The notes under the pieces were generated by a model that was not told where the DNA came from, did no database searches, and saw only the letters and a program-made list of their open reading frames with translations. The position numbers were made by a program, and so were the translations under genes. Below are positions 1 through 10,044 of a stretch of 64,000 bases of DNA, piece after piece; positions within the stretch are counted from its first letter, which is position 1; each line of letters begins with the position of its first letter. Location: contig QZKE01000033.1 in the NCBI GenBank assembly GCA_003598015.1, positions 60,616-124,615 of the forward strand, in the 5' to 3' direction. The stretch comes from Actinomycetota bacterium (lineage in GTDB: Bacteria > Actinomycetota > Geothermincolia > Geothermincolales > RBG-13-55-18).

Positions 1-752
1 CCCAGATAAAGGAGGCGTTCCCCCCCGCGATTGCGGCTGAGTATAACGCCGGTTTCAAAAAGATCGCCCAGAGGTGCAATGTGCTGCGGGACCTGGACGT
101 GTACCTTCTTGAAAAGCAACGCTACTACGACCTGCTGCCGCAGCACCTCCACCAGGGACTTGACCAGTATTTCGCGCACATAAAGCGCAGAAGAAAAGCT
201 CAACACAAGAGCTTTGCGGATTTTCTCCAGACCAAGACCTTTGCCTCTACCCTCGAGAATTGGGGGGCTTTCCTCGAGAGCCCGCAAACTCCCGCCGGCA
301 GCCCCCCGGCAATCGAGGTTGCCAGGTCGCGCATTCGCGATCGTTTCAGGAAAATTATCAAGAAGGGCAGGAAGATCTCAACTGCTTCCCCCGATAAGGA
401 CCTGCATAGCCTGCGCATAGACTGCAAGAGGCTGCGCTACTTGCTCGAGTTCTTCGCGTCGCTATTCCCGGCGAAAAAGATGGACAGGCTCATCAAGCAC
501 ATGAAAGGCCTCCAGGATAATCTCGGCGAGTTCAACGACCTTGCTGTACAGCAGGGCAATCTCAGCGTGTATCTGGCACGTTCCGGGCACAACGCGCCTC
601 AGCACCAGCTCAGGTCTGCGGCGATCGGTGGCCTTCTGGCCGTTCTCAGCAACAGACAGAATGAAGTGAGGGAGGAATTCTTCCATAGCTTCGCGGAGTT
701 CGACTCAAAGCAGGTACATACGTTATGCAAAGAACTTTTCGGGGAAGGTTAG
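1..752 (+). CDS. CHAD domain protein (5' end outside window)
   Basis: The reading frame is open to the left edge, so the true start lies outside; at least 249 residues are visible. CHAD domains are helical, His-rich polyphosphate-binding modules often linked to CYTH domains. The diagnostic pieces are LRDLDVY near the start of the visible part and, towards the C-terminus, HSLRIDCKRLRYLLEFF, which carries the conserved H..R...KR.RY helix. The stop is followed after one base by the next gene, a ParA-like ATPase, and then by a CYTH-Nudix gene, so the three are probably one operon. I infer that it binds polyphosphate. An N-terminal CYTH domain outside the window cannot be excluded. Confidence 0.85.
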   Translation, partial: QIKEAFPPAIAAEYNAGFKKIAQRCNVLRDLDVYLLEKQRYYDLLPQHLHQGLDQYFAHIKRRRKAQHKSFADFLQTKTFASTLENWGAFLESPQTPAGSPPAIEVARSRIRDRFRKIIKKGRKISTASPDKDLHSLRIDCKRLRYLLEFFASLFPAKKMDRLIKHMKGLQDNLGEFNDLAVQQGNLSVYLARSGHNAPQHQLRSAAIGGLLAVLSNRQNEVREEFFHSFAEFDSKQVHTLCKELFGEG

Positions 753-753
753 C

Positions 754-1500
754 GTGCGCATACTCTCTTTTTACAGCATAAAGGGCGGCGTGGGAAAAAC
801 CACCGCAGCGGTTAACCTTGCCTACCTTAACGCCAGGGAGGGAAGAAGAACGCTCCTCTGCGACCTGGACCCGCAGGCATCCGCATCCTTCTATTTCCGC
901 ATCAAACCGATGAGCGGGCAGAATTCGAAGATGCTGGTTTCCGCGCAGAGGAAAGCGTCGGAGTTCGTGCGGGCAACCGATTACGAAAACCTCGATCTTC
1001 TCCCATCGGACATCTCTTTTCGAAAACTGGATATACAGATCGACAAGGCCAGGAAGCCGAAAAGCCAACTCAAACACACCTTCCGTCAATTCGATGGCGA
1101 GTACGATACGCTCTTCATCGACTGCCCCCCGAACATCACCCTTCTTTCGGAAAACATCTTTCGCGTATCCGACATAATGCTGGTTCCCGTTATTCCCACC
1201 ACGCTTTCCAGGCGAACCTACGAGCAGCTTTGCGATTTCCTGTTAAAGCAGGAAATCGATGTTGAGCGAGTGATCCCCTTCTTCTCGATGGTCGACAGGA
1301 GAAAGAATATGCACAAGCAGATGATGGAAGATCTGCGCGGTGCCCATCCCGGTTTTCTGGAACACTATATACCCTATCGTTCCGACATCGAAAAAATGGG
1401 AACCTTCCGAGCCCCTCTCCCCGCGGTCTACCCGGAAAGCAGAAGCGCCCGGGAGATGGTGTCGTTATGGCGGGAGGTCCTTGAAAGGGCGTCGGTATAG
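754..1500 (+). CDS. Orphan ParA/MinD-like P-loop ATPase
   Basis: 248 residues from a GTG start with a GGGGAAGG ribosome site, one base after the CHAD stop. The deviant Walker A motif KGGVGKTT at residues 10-17 carries the signature lysine (K10) that marks the ParA/MinD/Mrp group, followed by LLCDLDPQ and Walker A' IDCPPN. Members dimerise on ATP and position DNA, protein clusters or organelles. No partner ParB, MinE or parS-like site lies nearby; the chromosomal parA is at 19.4-20.3 kb and differs in sequence and context. Neighbours are CHAD and CYTH-Nudix genes, which points to a cargo other than the chromosome. Function is inferred. Confidence 0.85.
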   Translation: MRILSFYSIKGGVGKTTAAVNLAYLNAREGRRTLLCDLDPQASASFYFRIKPMSGQNSKMLVSAQRKASEFVRATDYENLDLLPSDISFRKLDIQIDKARKPKSQLKHTFRQFDGEYDTLFIDCPPNITLLSENIFRVSDIMLVPVIPTTLSRRTYEQLCDFLLKQEIDVERVIPFFSMVDRRKNMHKQMMEDLRGAHPGFLEHYIPYRSDIEKMGTFRAPLPAVYPESRSAREMVSLWREVLERASV

Positions 1501-1501
1501 A

Positions 1502-2407
1502 ATGGAGATAGAAAGGAAATTCCTTCTGCAGGAGCCGCCCGAGAAGCTGTACGCATATCCCGCCACGACCATAGAGCAGGGGTATATAATCGTCACCGAG
1601 AGCGAGGAGCTGCGCATCAGAAGGCGGGGTCTGTCGTACACGCTGACGTTCAAGAAGGGCTCGGGGACGACGAGAGACGAGATCGAGGTAGAGATAACAA
1701 GAGAACAATACGAGGAGTTCAGGCTGCACGTTATCGGCGTGCCGATCCACAAGAAAAGGATCGACTTCCCCTATGGCGATCATACGATGGAAATAGATAT
1801 CTACAAGGACGCCCTGGAGGGACTGGCCGTCGCCGAAGTCGAGTTCCCTTCGCGGGAGAGCATGCAGGATTTCTCCCCTCCCGACTGGCTGGGGGAGGAC
1901 GTCTCTTGCGACGCCGGGTTCAAGAACAAGAACCTGGCGCTGCAGGGCCTTCCCGCTTCACTTCTGCGCAAATGGAAGGATGCGTCTCGGCCGCCCTGGC
2001 ACTTCGAGCAGTCCGGGGCCGTCCCCTTCCGCAAGAAAGATGCGGGCTGCGAGGTTCTGCTCGTTACCACCCGGAAAGCGGGCAGGTGGATAATCCCGAA
2101 GGGTATCGTCGAGCCGGATCTCTCACCAGCGGACTCGGCGGTCAAAGAGGCGCTCGAGGAAGCAGGCGTTTCGGGTATCGTGATGCATGAGATCCAGTCG
2201 TCGTATTACTACGACAAGTGGAATGGGAGATGCGCCGTCACGCTGTTCCCGCTCCAGGTGACCGAAGAGCACGAACACTGGAGGGAAGAGGGAGTGCGCG
2301 AGCGGCGGTGGGTTGCGCAAGAACACCTGGGCGATTACGTGGAGAGCGCGGGATTGAAAGAGGCTGTCCTGCAGGTGCTGGATCGGCTGTACTGCAGCGG
2401 GAAATGA
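1502..2407 (+). CDS. CYTH-Nudix fusion protein
   Basis: 301 residues; the ATG at 1502 is chosen because the protein then begins with MEIERK, the EXEXK signature that opens CYTH (triphosphate tunnel) domains. CYTH spans about residues 1-148 and a Nudix hydrolase domain about 168-290. The Nudix box is recognisable (PKG, then KEALEEAGV) but the glutamate expected after GX5 is leucine, as far as I can align it. CYTH enzymes hydrolyse or sense triphosphate or polyphosphate chains; Nudix enzymes cleave nucleoside-diphosphate-linked substrates such as Ap4A. The start is one base after the ParA-like stop, and a strong terminator follows the gene. Confidence 0.85.
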   Translation: MEIERKFLLQEPPEKLYAYPATTIEQGYIIVTESEELRIRRRGLSYTLTFKKGSGTTRDEIEVEITREQYEEFRLHVIGVPIHKKRIDFPYGDHTMEIDIYKDALEGLAVAEVEFPSRESMQDFSPPDWLGEDVSCDAGFKNKNLALQGLPASLLRKWKDASRPPWHFEQSGAVPFRKKDAGCEVLLVTTRKAGRWIIPKGIVEPDLSPADSAVKEALEEAGVSGIVMHEIQSSYYYDKWNGRCAVTLFPLQVTEEHEHWREEGVRERRWVAQEHLGDYVESAGLKEAVLQVLDRLYCSGK

Positions 2408-2430
2408 TCGGGTCACGGAAGCCGAAGCAA

Positions 2431-2452
2431 AAAGCCCTCGCGAGAGGGCTTT
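2431..2452. terminator. Bidirectional intrinsic terminator
   Basis: A perfect 9-bp inverted repeat (aaagccctc / gagggcttt, 4-base loop gcga) flanked by A and T runs. It ends the CHAD-ParA-CYTH/Nudix operon on the plus strand and lies just beyond the 3' end of the minus-strand tRNA-Ile, so it can serve both. Confidence 0.85.
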
Positions 2453-2461
2453 TGCGAAGGG

Positions 2462-2538
<77 letters not shown>

Positions 2539-2550
2539 TCGTAGAAAAAG

Positions 2551-2579
2551 ATTATAGACCCTTACGGCGCCCCGGACAA
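2551..2579 (-). promoter_or_regulatory. Sigma70-type promoter of tRNA-Ile
   Basis: On the minus strand TTGTCC (2579-2574) and TATAAT (2556-2551) are separated by exactly 17 bp, and the -10 box is 12 bp from the mature tRNA 5' end. Confidence 0.75.
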
Positions 2580-2677
2580 GAAACGGCATTGCGCGGAAGA
2601 GATATGCGGGTTTTACACATTTTCAACAATATCTTGTGCATATCTTCCGTTGTGTACACAATATATTGTACTTGCAT

Positions 2678-3253
2678 CTATCCCGCGGGCTCCAGCCCCT
2701 CGGGCAGCTGAAAGTTGGCGGCCGAGACCTGCCCTACTCGCCTGTACTCCCAGCTTATCTCCTTCAGGGGATCGCCCTGCGATTCAGCCACCCAGGCGCT
2801 GGGGAGATAATCGGGCCCCTCCAGGAAAGCCCGTATGGATCTCCCGTCCGCCGTATCCATGCGGAATTCTTGCCCGTTCCAGAACTGCTCCAGCTCGAAA
2901 TAAGGCTTCATCACCATTTCGGGCATGAACCCCGCCTTTAGGATCGCCTCATCGTAGCTTATGGGCTCGTACGTCCTCGTCGCCAGGCTTATCAGCCAGC
3001 CCTCCTCCGTGTCCCGGTTATAGATAACCATGCGGGAGCCGTCTTCTGGGATGATGCGGAAGGAACCCCCGTCGTAGATGCCTACCCCCCTAGTCCTTCC
3101 ATCCTCAGTCCCCTTTACCTGGTAGCTGCCCTCGAGGGTTGCCTGCATAGACTGCTCGCGAGGGGAGGACACCCCCTCCCCTCCACCGCAGCCCGCCGCA
3201 AGCGTTTCGGCCGCCAGCAGCAGGAGCAACAGGGCCGCAATCGTTCTTCTCAT
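2678..3253 (-). CDS. Putative secreted lipoprotein
   Basis: 191 residues with a lipoprotein signal: MRR, a leucine/alanine-rich core and a lipobox ending AAGC at about residue 22. The mature part is a soluble domain with alternating hydrophobic strands (YQVKGTEDG, IIPEDGSRMVIYN, FRMDTADGRSIRAFLE) that recalls the LolA/LppX-like or DUF4412-type folds of actinobacterial lipoproteins, but I cannot assign a family. It starts 4 bp after rtcB and is the last gene of the minus-strand gyrB-gyrA-archease-rtcB run. The 139 bp beyond it to the tRNA hold the tRNA-Ile promoter and an ACAATATATTGT palindrome at 2658-2669. Confidence 0.7.
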   Translation of the reverse strand: MRRTIAALLLLLLAAETLAAGCGGGEGVSSPREQSMQATLEGSYQVKGTEDGRTRGVGIYDGGSFRIIPEDGSRMVIYNRDTEEGWLISLATRTYEPISYDEAILKAGFMPEMVMKPYFELEQFWNGQEFRMDTADGRSIRAFLEGPDYLPSAWVAESQGDPLKEISWEYRRVGQVSAANFQLPEGLEPAG

Positions 3254-3257
3254 GCCG

Positions 3258-4703
3258 TCAGCCTTTCATCACCGCAAGGGGCCGCATGCGCGCCACTTTC
3301 CGTGAGAGCCCAGCCCCCTCGCAGATCTCCACTACCTCCTGTACATCCTTGTACGCCTCGGGGGCCTCCTCAGCAAAGCCGGCGAGGTGCCCGGAGCGCA
3401 CCATTATCCCCCGGCTTTCCAGCCTCTCTCTGAGCTCTTCGCCGCGCACCAGCTTCTTTGCCGCCTTGCGGCTCATGGCCCGGCCCGCCCCGTGGCAGGT
3501 GGAGCCGAAACTCTTGCGCAGCGCCTCCTCCGTGCCCACCAGGACGAACGAGTAGCTGCCCATATCGCCCGGGATGATCACCGGCTGCCCGGTCTGCGCG
3601 AACCTCTCCGCAACCTCCGGGCGGCTGCCCGGAAAGGCGCGTGTCGCTCCCTTGCGATGCACCATCAATGATGCCGGCTTTCCGTCGACCTCGTGCACTT
3701 CCGCCTTGGCCAGGTTGTGTGAAACATCGTAGAGCAACTCCATCCCCAGCTTCCTTGCCCCCGTCCCGAACACCCTCTCGAAACACTCGCGCACCCAATG
3801 CGTGATTGCCTCGCGGTTGCACATGGCGAAGTTCGCGGCGCAGGCCATGGCCGCCAGGTAATCCCGCCCTTCTCTCGACTGCACCGGGGCACAGACCAGC
3901 TGCCGGTCCGGAAGCCGGTATCCGTAACGCGGAAGGGCCGCCCCCATTACCTCGATATAATCCGTACATACCTGGTGTCCCAGGCCACGCGATCCGGAAT
4001 GCACCATCACTACAACCTGGCCCTCGAAGATGCCCAGCTTCTCCGCCAGGGGACCCGCCTCGTCCACTACCTGTATTTCCAGGAAATGATTACCAGACCC
4101 AAGGGTTCCAACCTGCTCACGCCCGCGCGCGACAGCCTTGTCGCTGACCTTGCCGGGGTCGGCCCCCGCATAGCAGCCGTTTTCCTCCATGGCTTCGAGG
4201 TCCTCCTCCCAGCCGATGCCGCTGGCGACCAGCGCCGCGGCGCCGCGGGACATCATGCGCTCCACCTCCCTGCGCTCCAAGCGCAGCCGCCCCTTCGTCC
4301 CCAACCCCTTGGGCACACTCACGTTGAGGAGATCGATGGTTTCACGCAGCCTGCCTGCCGCTTCGGTGTGGGTCAGGGACGTTTTTATCAGGCGGACGCC
4401 GCAGGATATATCGTAGCCGACGCCCCCCGGCGAGATCACGCCGTCCGCGGCACCGGTGGCCGCAACACCGCCTATGGGGAAGCCGTATCCCCAGTGTATG
4501 TCGGGCATGGCCAGGGAGGCTTTGACGATCCCCGGCAGGCAGGCCACGTTTATGACCTGCTGCAGGGCGTTGTCCCTGTCGGCTTTCTCCAGGAGCGCGC
4601 GGTCCCCAAAAACGACGCCGGGGACGAGCATGCCCTCCTGCGCGTCCGGGGGTATTTCCCAGGTGAAGTCATCCACTTTTTTTATACTGCCGAGAAGACT
4701 CAT
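3258..4703 (-). CDS. rtcB: RNA-splicing ligase RtcB
   Basis: 481 residues from the ATG at 4703 (MSLLGSIKKVDDFTWEI). RtcB joins 2',3'-cyclic phosphate or 3'-phosphate RNA ends to 5'-OH ends using Mn2+ and GTP. The metal-site motif GGVGYDISCGVR (catalytic Asp and Cys), the histidine in MVHSGSRGLGHQ, and the guanylylated histidine in CHGAGRAMSR are all present, so the enzyme looks active. The gene lies 35 bp downstream of archease, its multiple-turnover activator, so this is an RtcB-archease RNA repair pair. No rtcA and no RtcR regulator is visible nearby. Confidence 0.97.
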   Translation of the reverse strand: MSLLGSIKKVDDFTWEIPPDAQEGMLVPGVVFGDRALLEKADRDNALQQVINVACLPGIVKASLAMPDIHWGYGFPIGGVAATGAADGVISPGGVGYDISCGVRLIKTSLTHTEAAGRLRETIDLLNVSVPKGLGTKGRLRLERREVERMMSRGAAALVASGIGWEEDLEAMEENGCYAGADPGKVSDKAVARGREQVGTLGSGNHFLEIQVVDEAGPLAEKLGIFEGQVVVMVHSGSRGLGHQVCTDYIEVMGAALPRYGYRLPDRQLVCAPVQSREGRDYLAAMACAANFAMCNREAITHWVRECFERVFGTGARKLGMELLYDVSHNLAKAEVHEVDGKPASLMVHRKGATRAFPGSRPEVAERFAQTGQPVIIPGDMGSYSFVLVGTEEALRKSFGSTCHGAGRAMSRKAAKKLVRGEELRERLESRGIMVRSGHLAGFAEEAPEAYKDVQEVVEICEGAGLSRKVARMRPLAVMKG

Positions 4704-4738
4704 TGGGTATCGGCTCCTGCGGGCGTGTCGCGCGCTTT

Positions 4739-5155
4739 TCACACGTCGAAGATGACCTGGGCCGTCCAGCGGCCCTTCTCCTCCCTTAATTCTAGCATGT
4801 GATAGGTGGGCGCCTTTATCTCCGCGCCGGTCACGTGCCTTTCGGGATCGAGCGCCTCCCCTGTTCCCCATGCCCTGACCGAGGTGTCGCTGATCTCGCT
4901 CACCTCGAAGGAGCGGAAAGCCCACCCCTCCGCCTCCACCCGGTAGAGGATCTCCGAGAGCCATGATACCAGCAGGGACTCGCGCTCCCTGCCTTGCGCC
5001 GCCAGCCTTACGCGCCGCTCCGGCCTGATCTTCTCGAGGTCGAGCATGAGGGACATCATGCCCCGGGCGCAGTTCTCGAAAGCCTCGGACATGCTGGAGC
5101 CGCAGGCCCGGATGCCCACGTCTGAGGCGTGCTCTACTACCTCGAATCCCGTCAG
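4739..5155 (-). CDS. Archease, RtcB cofactor (probable CTG start)
   Basis: Archease binds RtcB and speeds its guanylylation. The conserved N-terminal metal-binding stretch reads [16 protein letters not shown]. No ATG, GTG or TTG precedes this stretch in frame within reach; the first such codon is the GTG (5119) inside it, which would delete the conserved EHASD. Upstream in frame is CTG at 5155, preceded by GGGGGAGGA and overlapping the gyrA stop as CTGA. Starting there gives 138 residues, the usual family length. Aspartates of the C-terminal half ([17 protein letters not shown]) are in place. Coupling to gyrA translation is implied. The family call is firm; the start codon is inferred. Confidence 0.85.
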   Translation of the reverse strand: MTGFEVVEHASDVGIRACGSSMSEAFENCARGMMSLMLDLEKIRPERRVRLAAQGRERESLLVSWLSEILYRVEAEGWAFRSFEVSEISDTSVRAWGTGEALDPERHVTGAEIKAPTYHMLELREEKGRWTAQVIFDV

Positions 5156-7641
5156 CCTTCCTCCCCCTGAGTCTCCGGCTCAGACTCGAGCTCGGCCTCC
5201 GGCTCGTGGAGACCCTCCTGGAAGGCCAGCTGTGCGATGGACGCCACGCCGTCCTCCTCGTCCAGCTTCATGATTCTTACGCCCTGGGTCGCGCGGCCCA
5301 TGCGCGAGATGTCGTCGATGGCCATGCGAATGACCACTCCCTCGACGGACACCGCCATCAACTCCTGGTTCTCCTTGACCACGCGCGCCCCCACCAGCAG
5401 GCCCTTGCCGCCGGTGAAGGAAATAGTCTTCACGCCCTTTCCGCCGCGGCGATGCTTGGGGTACTTGGAGACGGCCGTCCTCTTTCCGTACCCCAACTCG
5501 GTGATGACGAACAGGTCGGCGTCTTCGGTCGCTATTCCCATGGCGATTACATCGTCTTCCGCGCTCAGGGTCATGCCCTTGACGCCGCGGGTATCGCGGC
5601 CCATGGGGCGGCAGTCGGACTCGGCAAAACGGATGGCTTGCCCCCCGCGTGACACCATCACGAGGTCGTTGGCGCCGCTCGTCAGCCTGGTATCTATGAC
5701 CTCGTCTCCCTCCGCCAGGCTGATGGCGATCAGCCCGTCCTTGCGCGGCGAGTCGTAGTTCTTGAAGGAGGTCTTTTTGATCATCCCCCGCCGCGTCGCC
5801 ATGACCAGGAAGGCATCCTCGGGATATTCCTTGGTGGCTATGACCGAACATATCTTTTCCCCGGAGGTCAGCGGCAGCAGGTTTACCAGGGCCTGGCCCC
5901 TGGCCGCCCGCGAGCCCTCGGGCAGCTCGTATACCTTCAAGCGATAAGCCTTCCCCCGGTTGGAGAAAAAGTGTATGTAGTGGTGCGTTGACGCGACGAA
6001 GAGGTGCTCTACGAAGTCGCCTTCCTTGAGGTTCATGCCCATCACCCCACGCCCCCCCCTCCTCTGGGTGCGGTAGGTCGTTATGGGCAGTCTCTTGACG
6101 TAACCGGAATGGGTGATGGTCACCACCACCTCTTCTTCGGCGATGAGGTCTTCGATCTCCAGGTCTTCGTAATCGGGGACTATCTCGGTCCTGCGGGGAT
6201 CGGTGAAACGTTTCTTGATAGCCAGAAGTTCCTCGACGATGATGGCCTTGAGCTTGGCTTCATCCGCGAGGATCTCCTTCAGCCGCGCGATCTCCTTCTT
6301 CAGCTCCTTGTGCTCCGTCTTGACCTTCTCCTGCTCCAGGCCGGTCAGCCTCTGCAGCCTCATGTCCAGGATGGCCTGGGCCTGCTCCTGGCTCAGCTTG
6401 AACTGCTTCATCAATCCTTTCCTGGCATCATCGACCGTCCGCGATTTCTTGATGAGAGCGATGACTTCGTCCAGGTGAGCCAGCGCGACGAGCAGGCCTT
6501 CCAGTATGTGGGCCCTTTTTTCGGCTTTTTCCAGGTCGAACTTCGTGCGCCTGGTCACCACCTCCACCTGGTACTCTACATATCCGGTCAGGGCGTCCTT
6601 GAGGCTAAGGGTGCGCGGCACGCCTCCCACCAGCGCGATCATGATGATCCCGAAGGAGTCCTGCAGTTGGGTGTGCTTATACAGCTGGTTCAGTACCACC
6701 TGGGGAGCGCTGTCTTTGCGTAGCTCCACCACCAGGCGCATGCCCGCCCGGTCGCTTTCGTCGCGCAGGTCGGACACCCCGACGAGTTTCTTGTCGCGTA
6801 CCAGCTCGGCGATCCTCTCCGTCAGGCGCGACTTGTTCACTTGATAGGGGATCTCGGTAATGACTATGCTGGAGCGGCCCGCCTTGTTCTGTTCGATGTG
6901 GGCTCTCCCCCTCACCCGGATGACGCCGCGGCCGCTCTCGTAGGCCTCCCTGATACCCTCGAGCCCCATGACCATGCCCCCGGTGGGAAAGTCCGGGCCT
7001 TTTACGTGCTTCATCAGCTCCCTGGTCTCACTATCTGGCTTCTTGATCAAGACGACCGCCGCGTCTATCACCTCTCCCAGGTTGTGGGGTGGAATGTTGG
7101 TGGACATGCCTACGGCTATTCCCGACGAACCGTTGGCCAGCAGGTTGGGGAAACGGGCCGGCAGTACCGATGGTTCCTGCAGGGACTCGTCGTAGTTGGG
7201 CACGAAGTCAACCGTCGCCTTGTCGATGTCTCTCAGCACCTCCATGCTGATGGGAGAGAGGCGGGCTTCCGTATAGCGCATGGCCGCCGGGCTGTCTCCA
7301 TCGACGGAGCCGAAGTTGCCGTGGCCGTCCACCAGCTCGTAACGGGAGGAGAAGTCCTGGGCCATCCTCGCCAGGGTATCGTAGATGGCGGCATCGCCAT
7401 GGGGGTGGTATTTCCCCATTACGTCCCCCACAACCCTTGCCGACTTACGGTGGGGACGGTTGGGCGCGAGGTTCTGCTCGTACATCCCGTAGAGTATTCT
7501 GCGGTGGACCGGCTTGAGGCCGTCTCTGACATCGGGGAGGGCCCGCCCCACGATTACGCTCATGGCGTAATCCATATATGAGCGCTGCATCTCCTCGTCT
7601 ATCTCGATGGGTTTTATCTTCCCGCTCAGGGCTTGTACCAT
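5152..7641 (-). CDS. gyrA: DNA gyrase subunit A
   Basis: 829 residues; the A subunit of type IIA topoisomerase that introduces negative supercoils. The catalytic tyrosine is Y123 in AAMRYTEAR. The GyrA box QRRGGRG, needed for DNA wrapping, is present in the C-terminal beta-pinwheel, which marks it as gyrase and not ParC. In the quinolone region [11 protein letters not shown] the residue matching E. coli Ser83 is alanine (A84), while the Asp87 equivalent (D88) is kept. gyrB lies 34 bp upstream, and archease overlaps the stop codon. The C-terminus is acidic ([11 protein letters not shown]). Confidence 0.97.
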   Translation of the reverse strand: MVQALSGKIKPIEIDEEMQRSYMDYAMSVIVGRALPDVRDGLKPVHRRILYGMYEQNLAPNRPHRKSARVVGDVMGKYHPHGDAAIYDTLARMAQDFSSRYELVDGHGNFGSVDGDSPAAMRYTEARLSPISMEVLRDIDKATVDFVPNYDESLQEPSVLPARFPNLLANGSSGIAVGMSTNIPPHNLGEVIDAAVVLIKKPDSETRELMKHVKGPDFPTGGMVMGLEGIREAYESGRGVIRVRGRAHIEQNKAGRSSIVITEIPYQVNKSRLTERIAELVRDKKLVGVSDLRDESDRAGMRLVVELRKDSAPQVVLNQLYKHTQLQDSFGIIMIALVGGVPRTLSLKDALTGYVEYQVEVVTRRTKFDLEKAEKRAHILEGLLVALAHLDEVIALIKKSRTVDDARKGLMKQFKLSQEQAQAILDMRLQRLTGLEQEKVKTEHKELKKEIARLKEILADEAKLKAIIVEELLAIKKRFTDPRRTEIVPDYEDLEIEDLIAEEEVVVTITHSGYVKRLPITTYRTQRRGGRGVMGMNLKEGDFVEHLFVASTHHYIHFFSNRGKAYRLKVYELPEGSRAARGQALVNLLPLTSGEKICSVIATKEYPEDAFLVMATRRGMIKKTSFKNYDSPRKDGLIAISLAEGDEVIDTRLTSGANDLVMVSRGGQAIRFAESDCRPMGRDTRGVKGMTLSAEDDVIAMGIATEDADLFVITELGYGKRTAVSKYPKHRRGGKGVKTISFTGGKGLLVGARVVKENQELMAVSVEGVVIRMAIDDISRMGRATQGVRIMKLDEEDGVASIAQLAFQEGLHEPEAELESEPETQGEEG

Positions 7642-7675
7642 TTTCTTCCTCCTGATGCGTATCCGCGAGCCCGGA

Positions 7676-9607
<1,932 letters not shown>

Positions 9608-9649
9608 TCACTCTTCTTTCATGCGCTTTCCCGCTTCTCCAATAATCAA

Positions 9650-9658
9650 ATTATATCA
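9650..9658 (-). promoter_or_regulatory. Probable extended -10 promoter of gyrB
   Basis: On the minus strand TGATATAAT, a TGn extension plus a perfect TATAAT, sits in a short AT-rich patch about 55 bp before the gyrB start. No good -35 box is seen, which fits an extended -10 promoter. Confidence 0.5.
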
Positions 9659-9738
9659 TCCGGAGGGTACTTGGTTCGCCTCTTTTTAACGCCTTTTTCG
9701 CCGCTCTTTGCCACCTTGTTCGCGTCGTTTCTAAGCCT

Positions 9739-10044
9739 TCACTGAAGGTTTATTTTTCTGATGATTATCTCGCTTATTTCCAGGCCGGTTTTAGCTCTTA
9801 TGCCGGCCTTGACCTCCTCTATGCGGTAGTGAAGCTCCTGTGCCCACGCGTGTGAATTTACACCCACGTACAGTCTGTCCCCCTCGATCCGGTACGGCCT
9901 ACTTTCCCGGGCCGCCCTCTCTCCCACCAGCCCCTCCCAGGCCTCTCTGATGCGCAGTAACCTGCCCAGGCCCTCTATCCCCTCCTGTTCCAGAAGCTCC
10001 CGCATAGCCCCGCGTATGCTCACCACGTCCCCCTCTTCCTTCAC
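9739..10044 (-). CDS. DUF721 (DciA-like) protein
   Basis: 101 residues from a GTG at 10044 that overlaps the recF stop as GTGA, with a GGGGGGAGG ribosome site inside the end of recF. DUF721 includes DciA, the ancestral loader or operator of the replicative helicase DnaB in bacteria without DnaC/DnaI. The typical strand pattern LYVGVNSHAWAQELHYR is present. The position between recF and gyrB is the standard actinobacterial one, supporting a role in replication initiation. An upstream start at 10068 is possible but would run deeper into recF. Confidence 0.8.
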   Translation of the reverse strand: MKEEGDVVSIRGAMRELLEQEGIEGLGRLLRIREAWEGLVGERAARESRPYRIEGDRLYVGVNSHAWAQELHYRIEEVKAGIRAKTGLEISEIIIRKINLQ

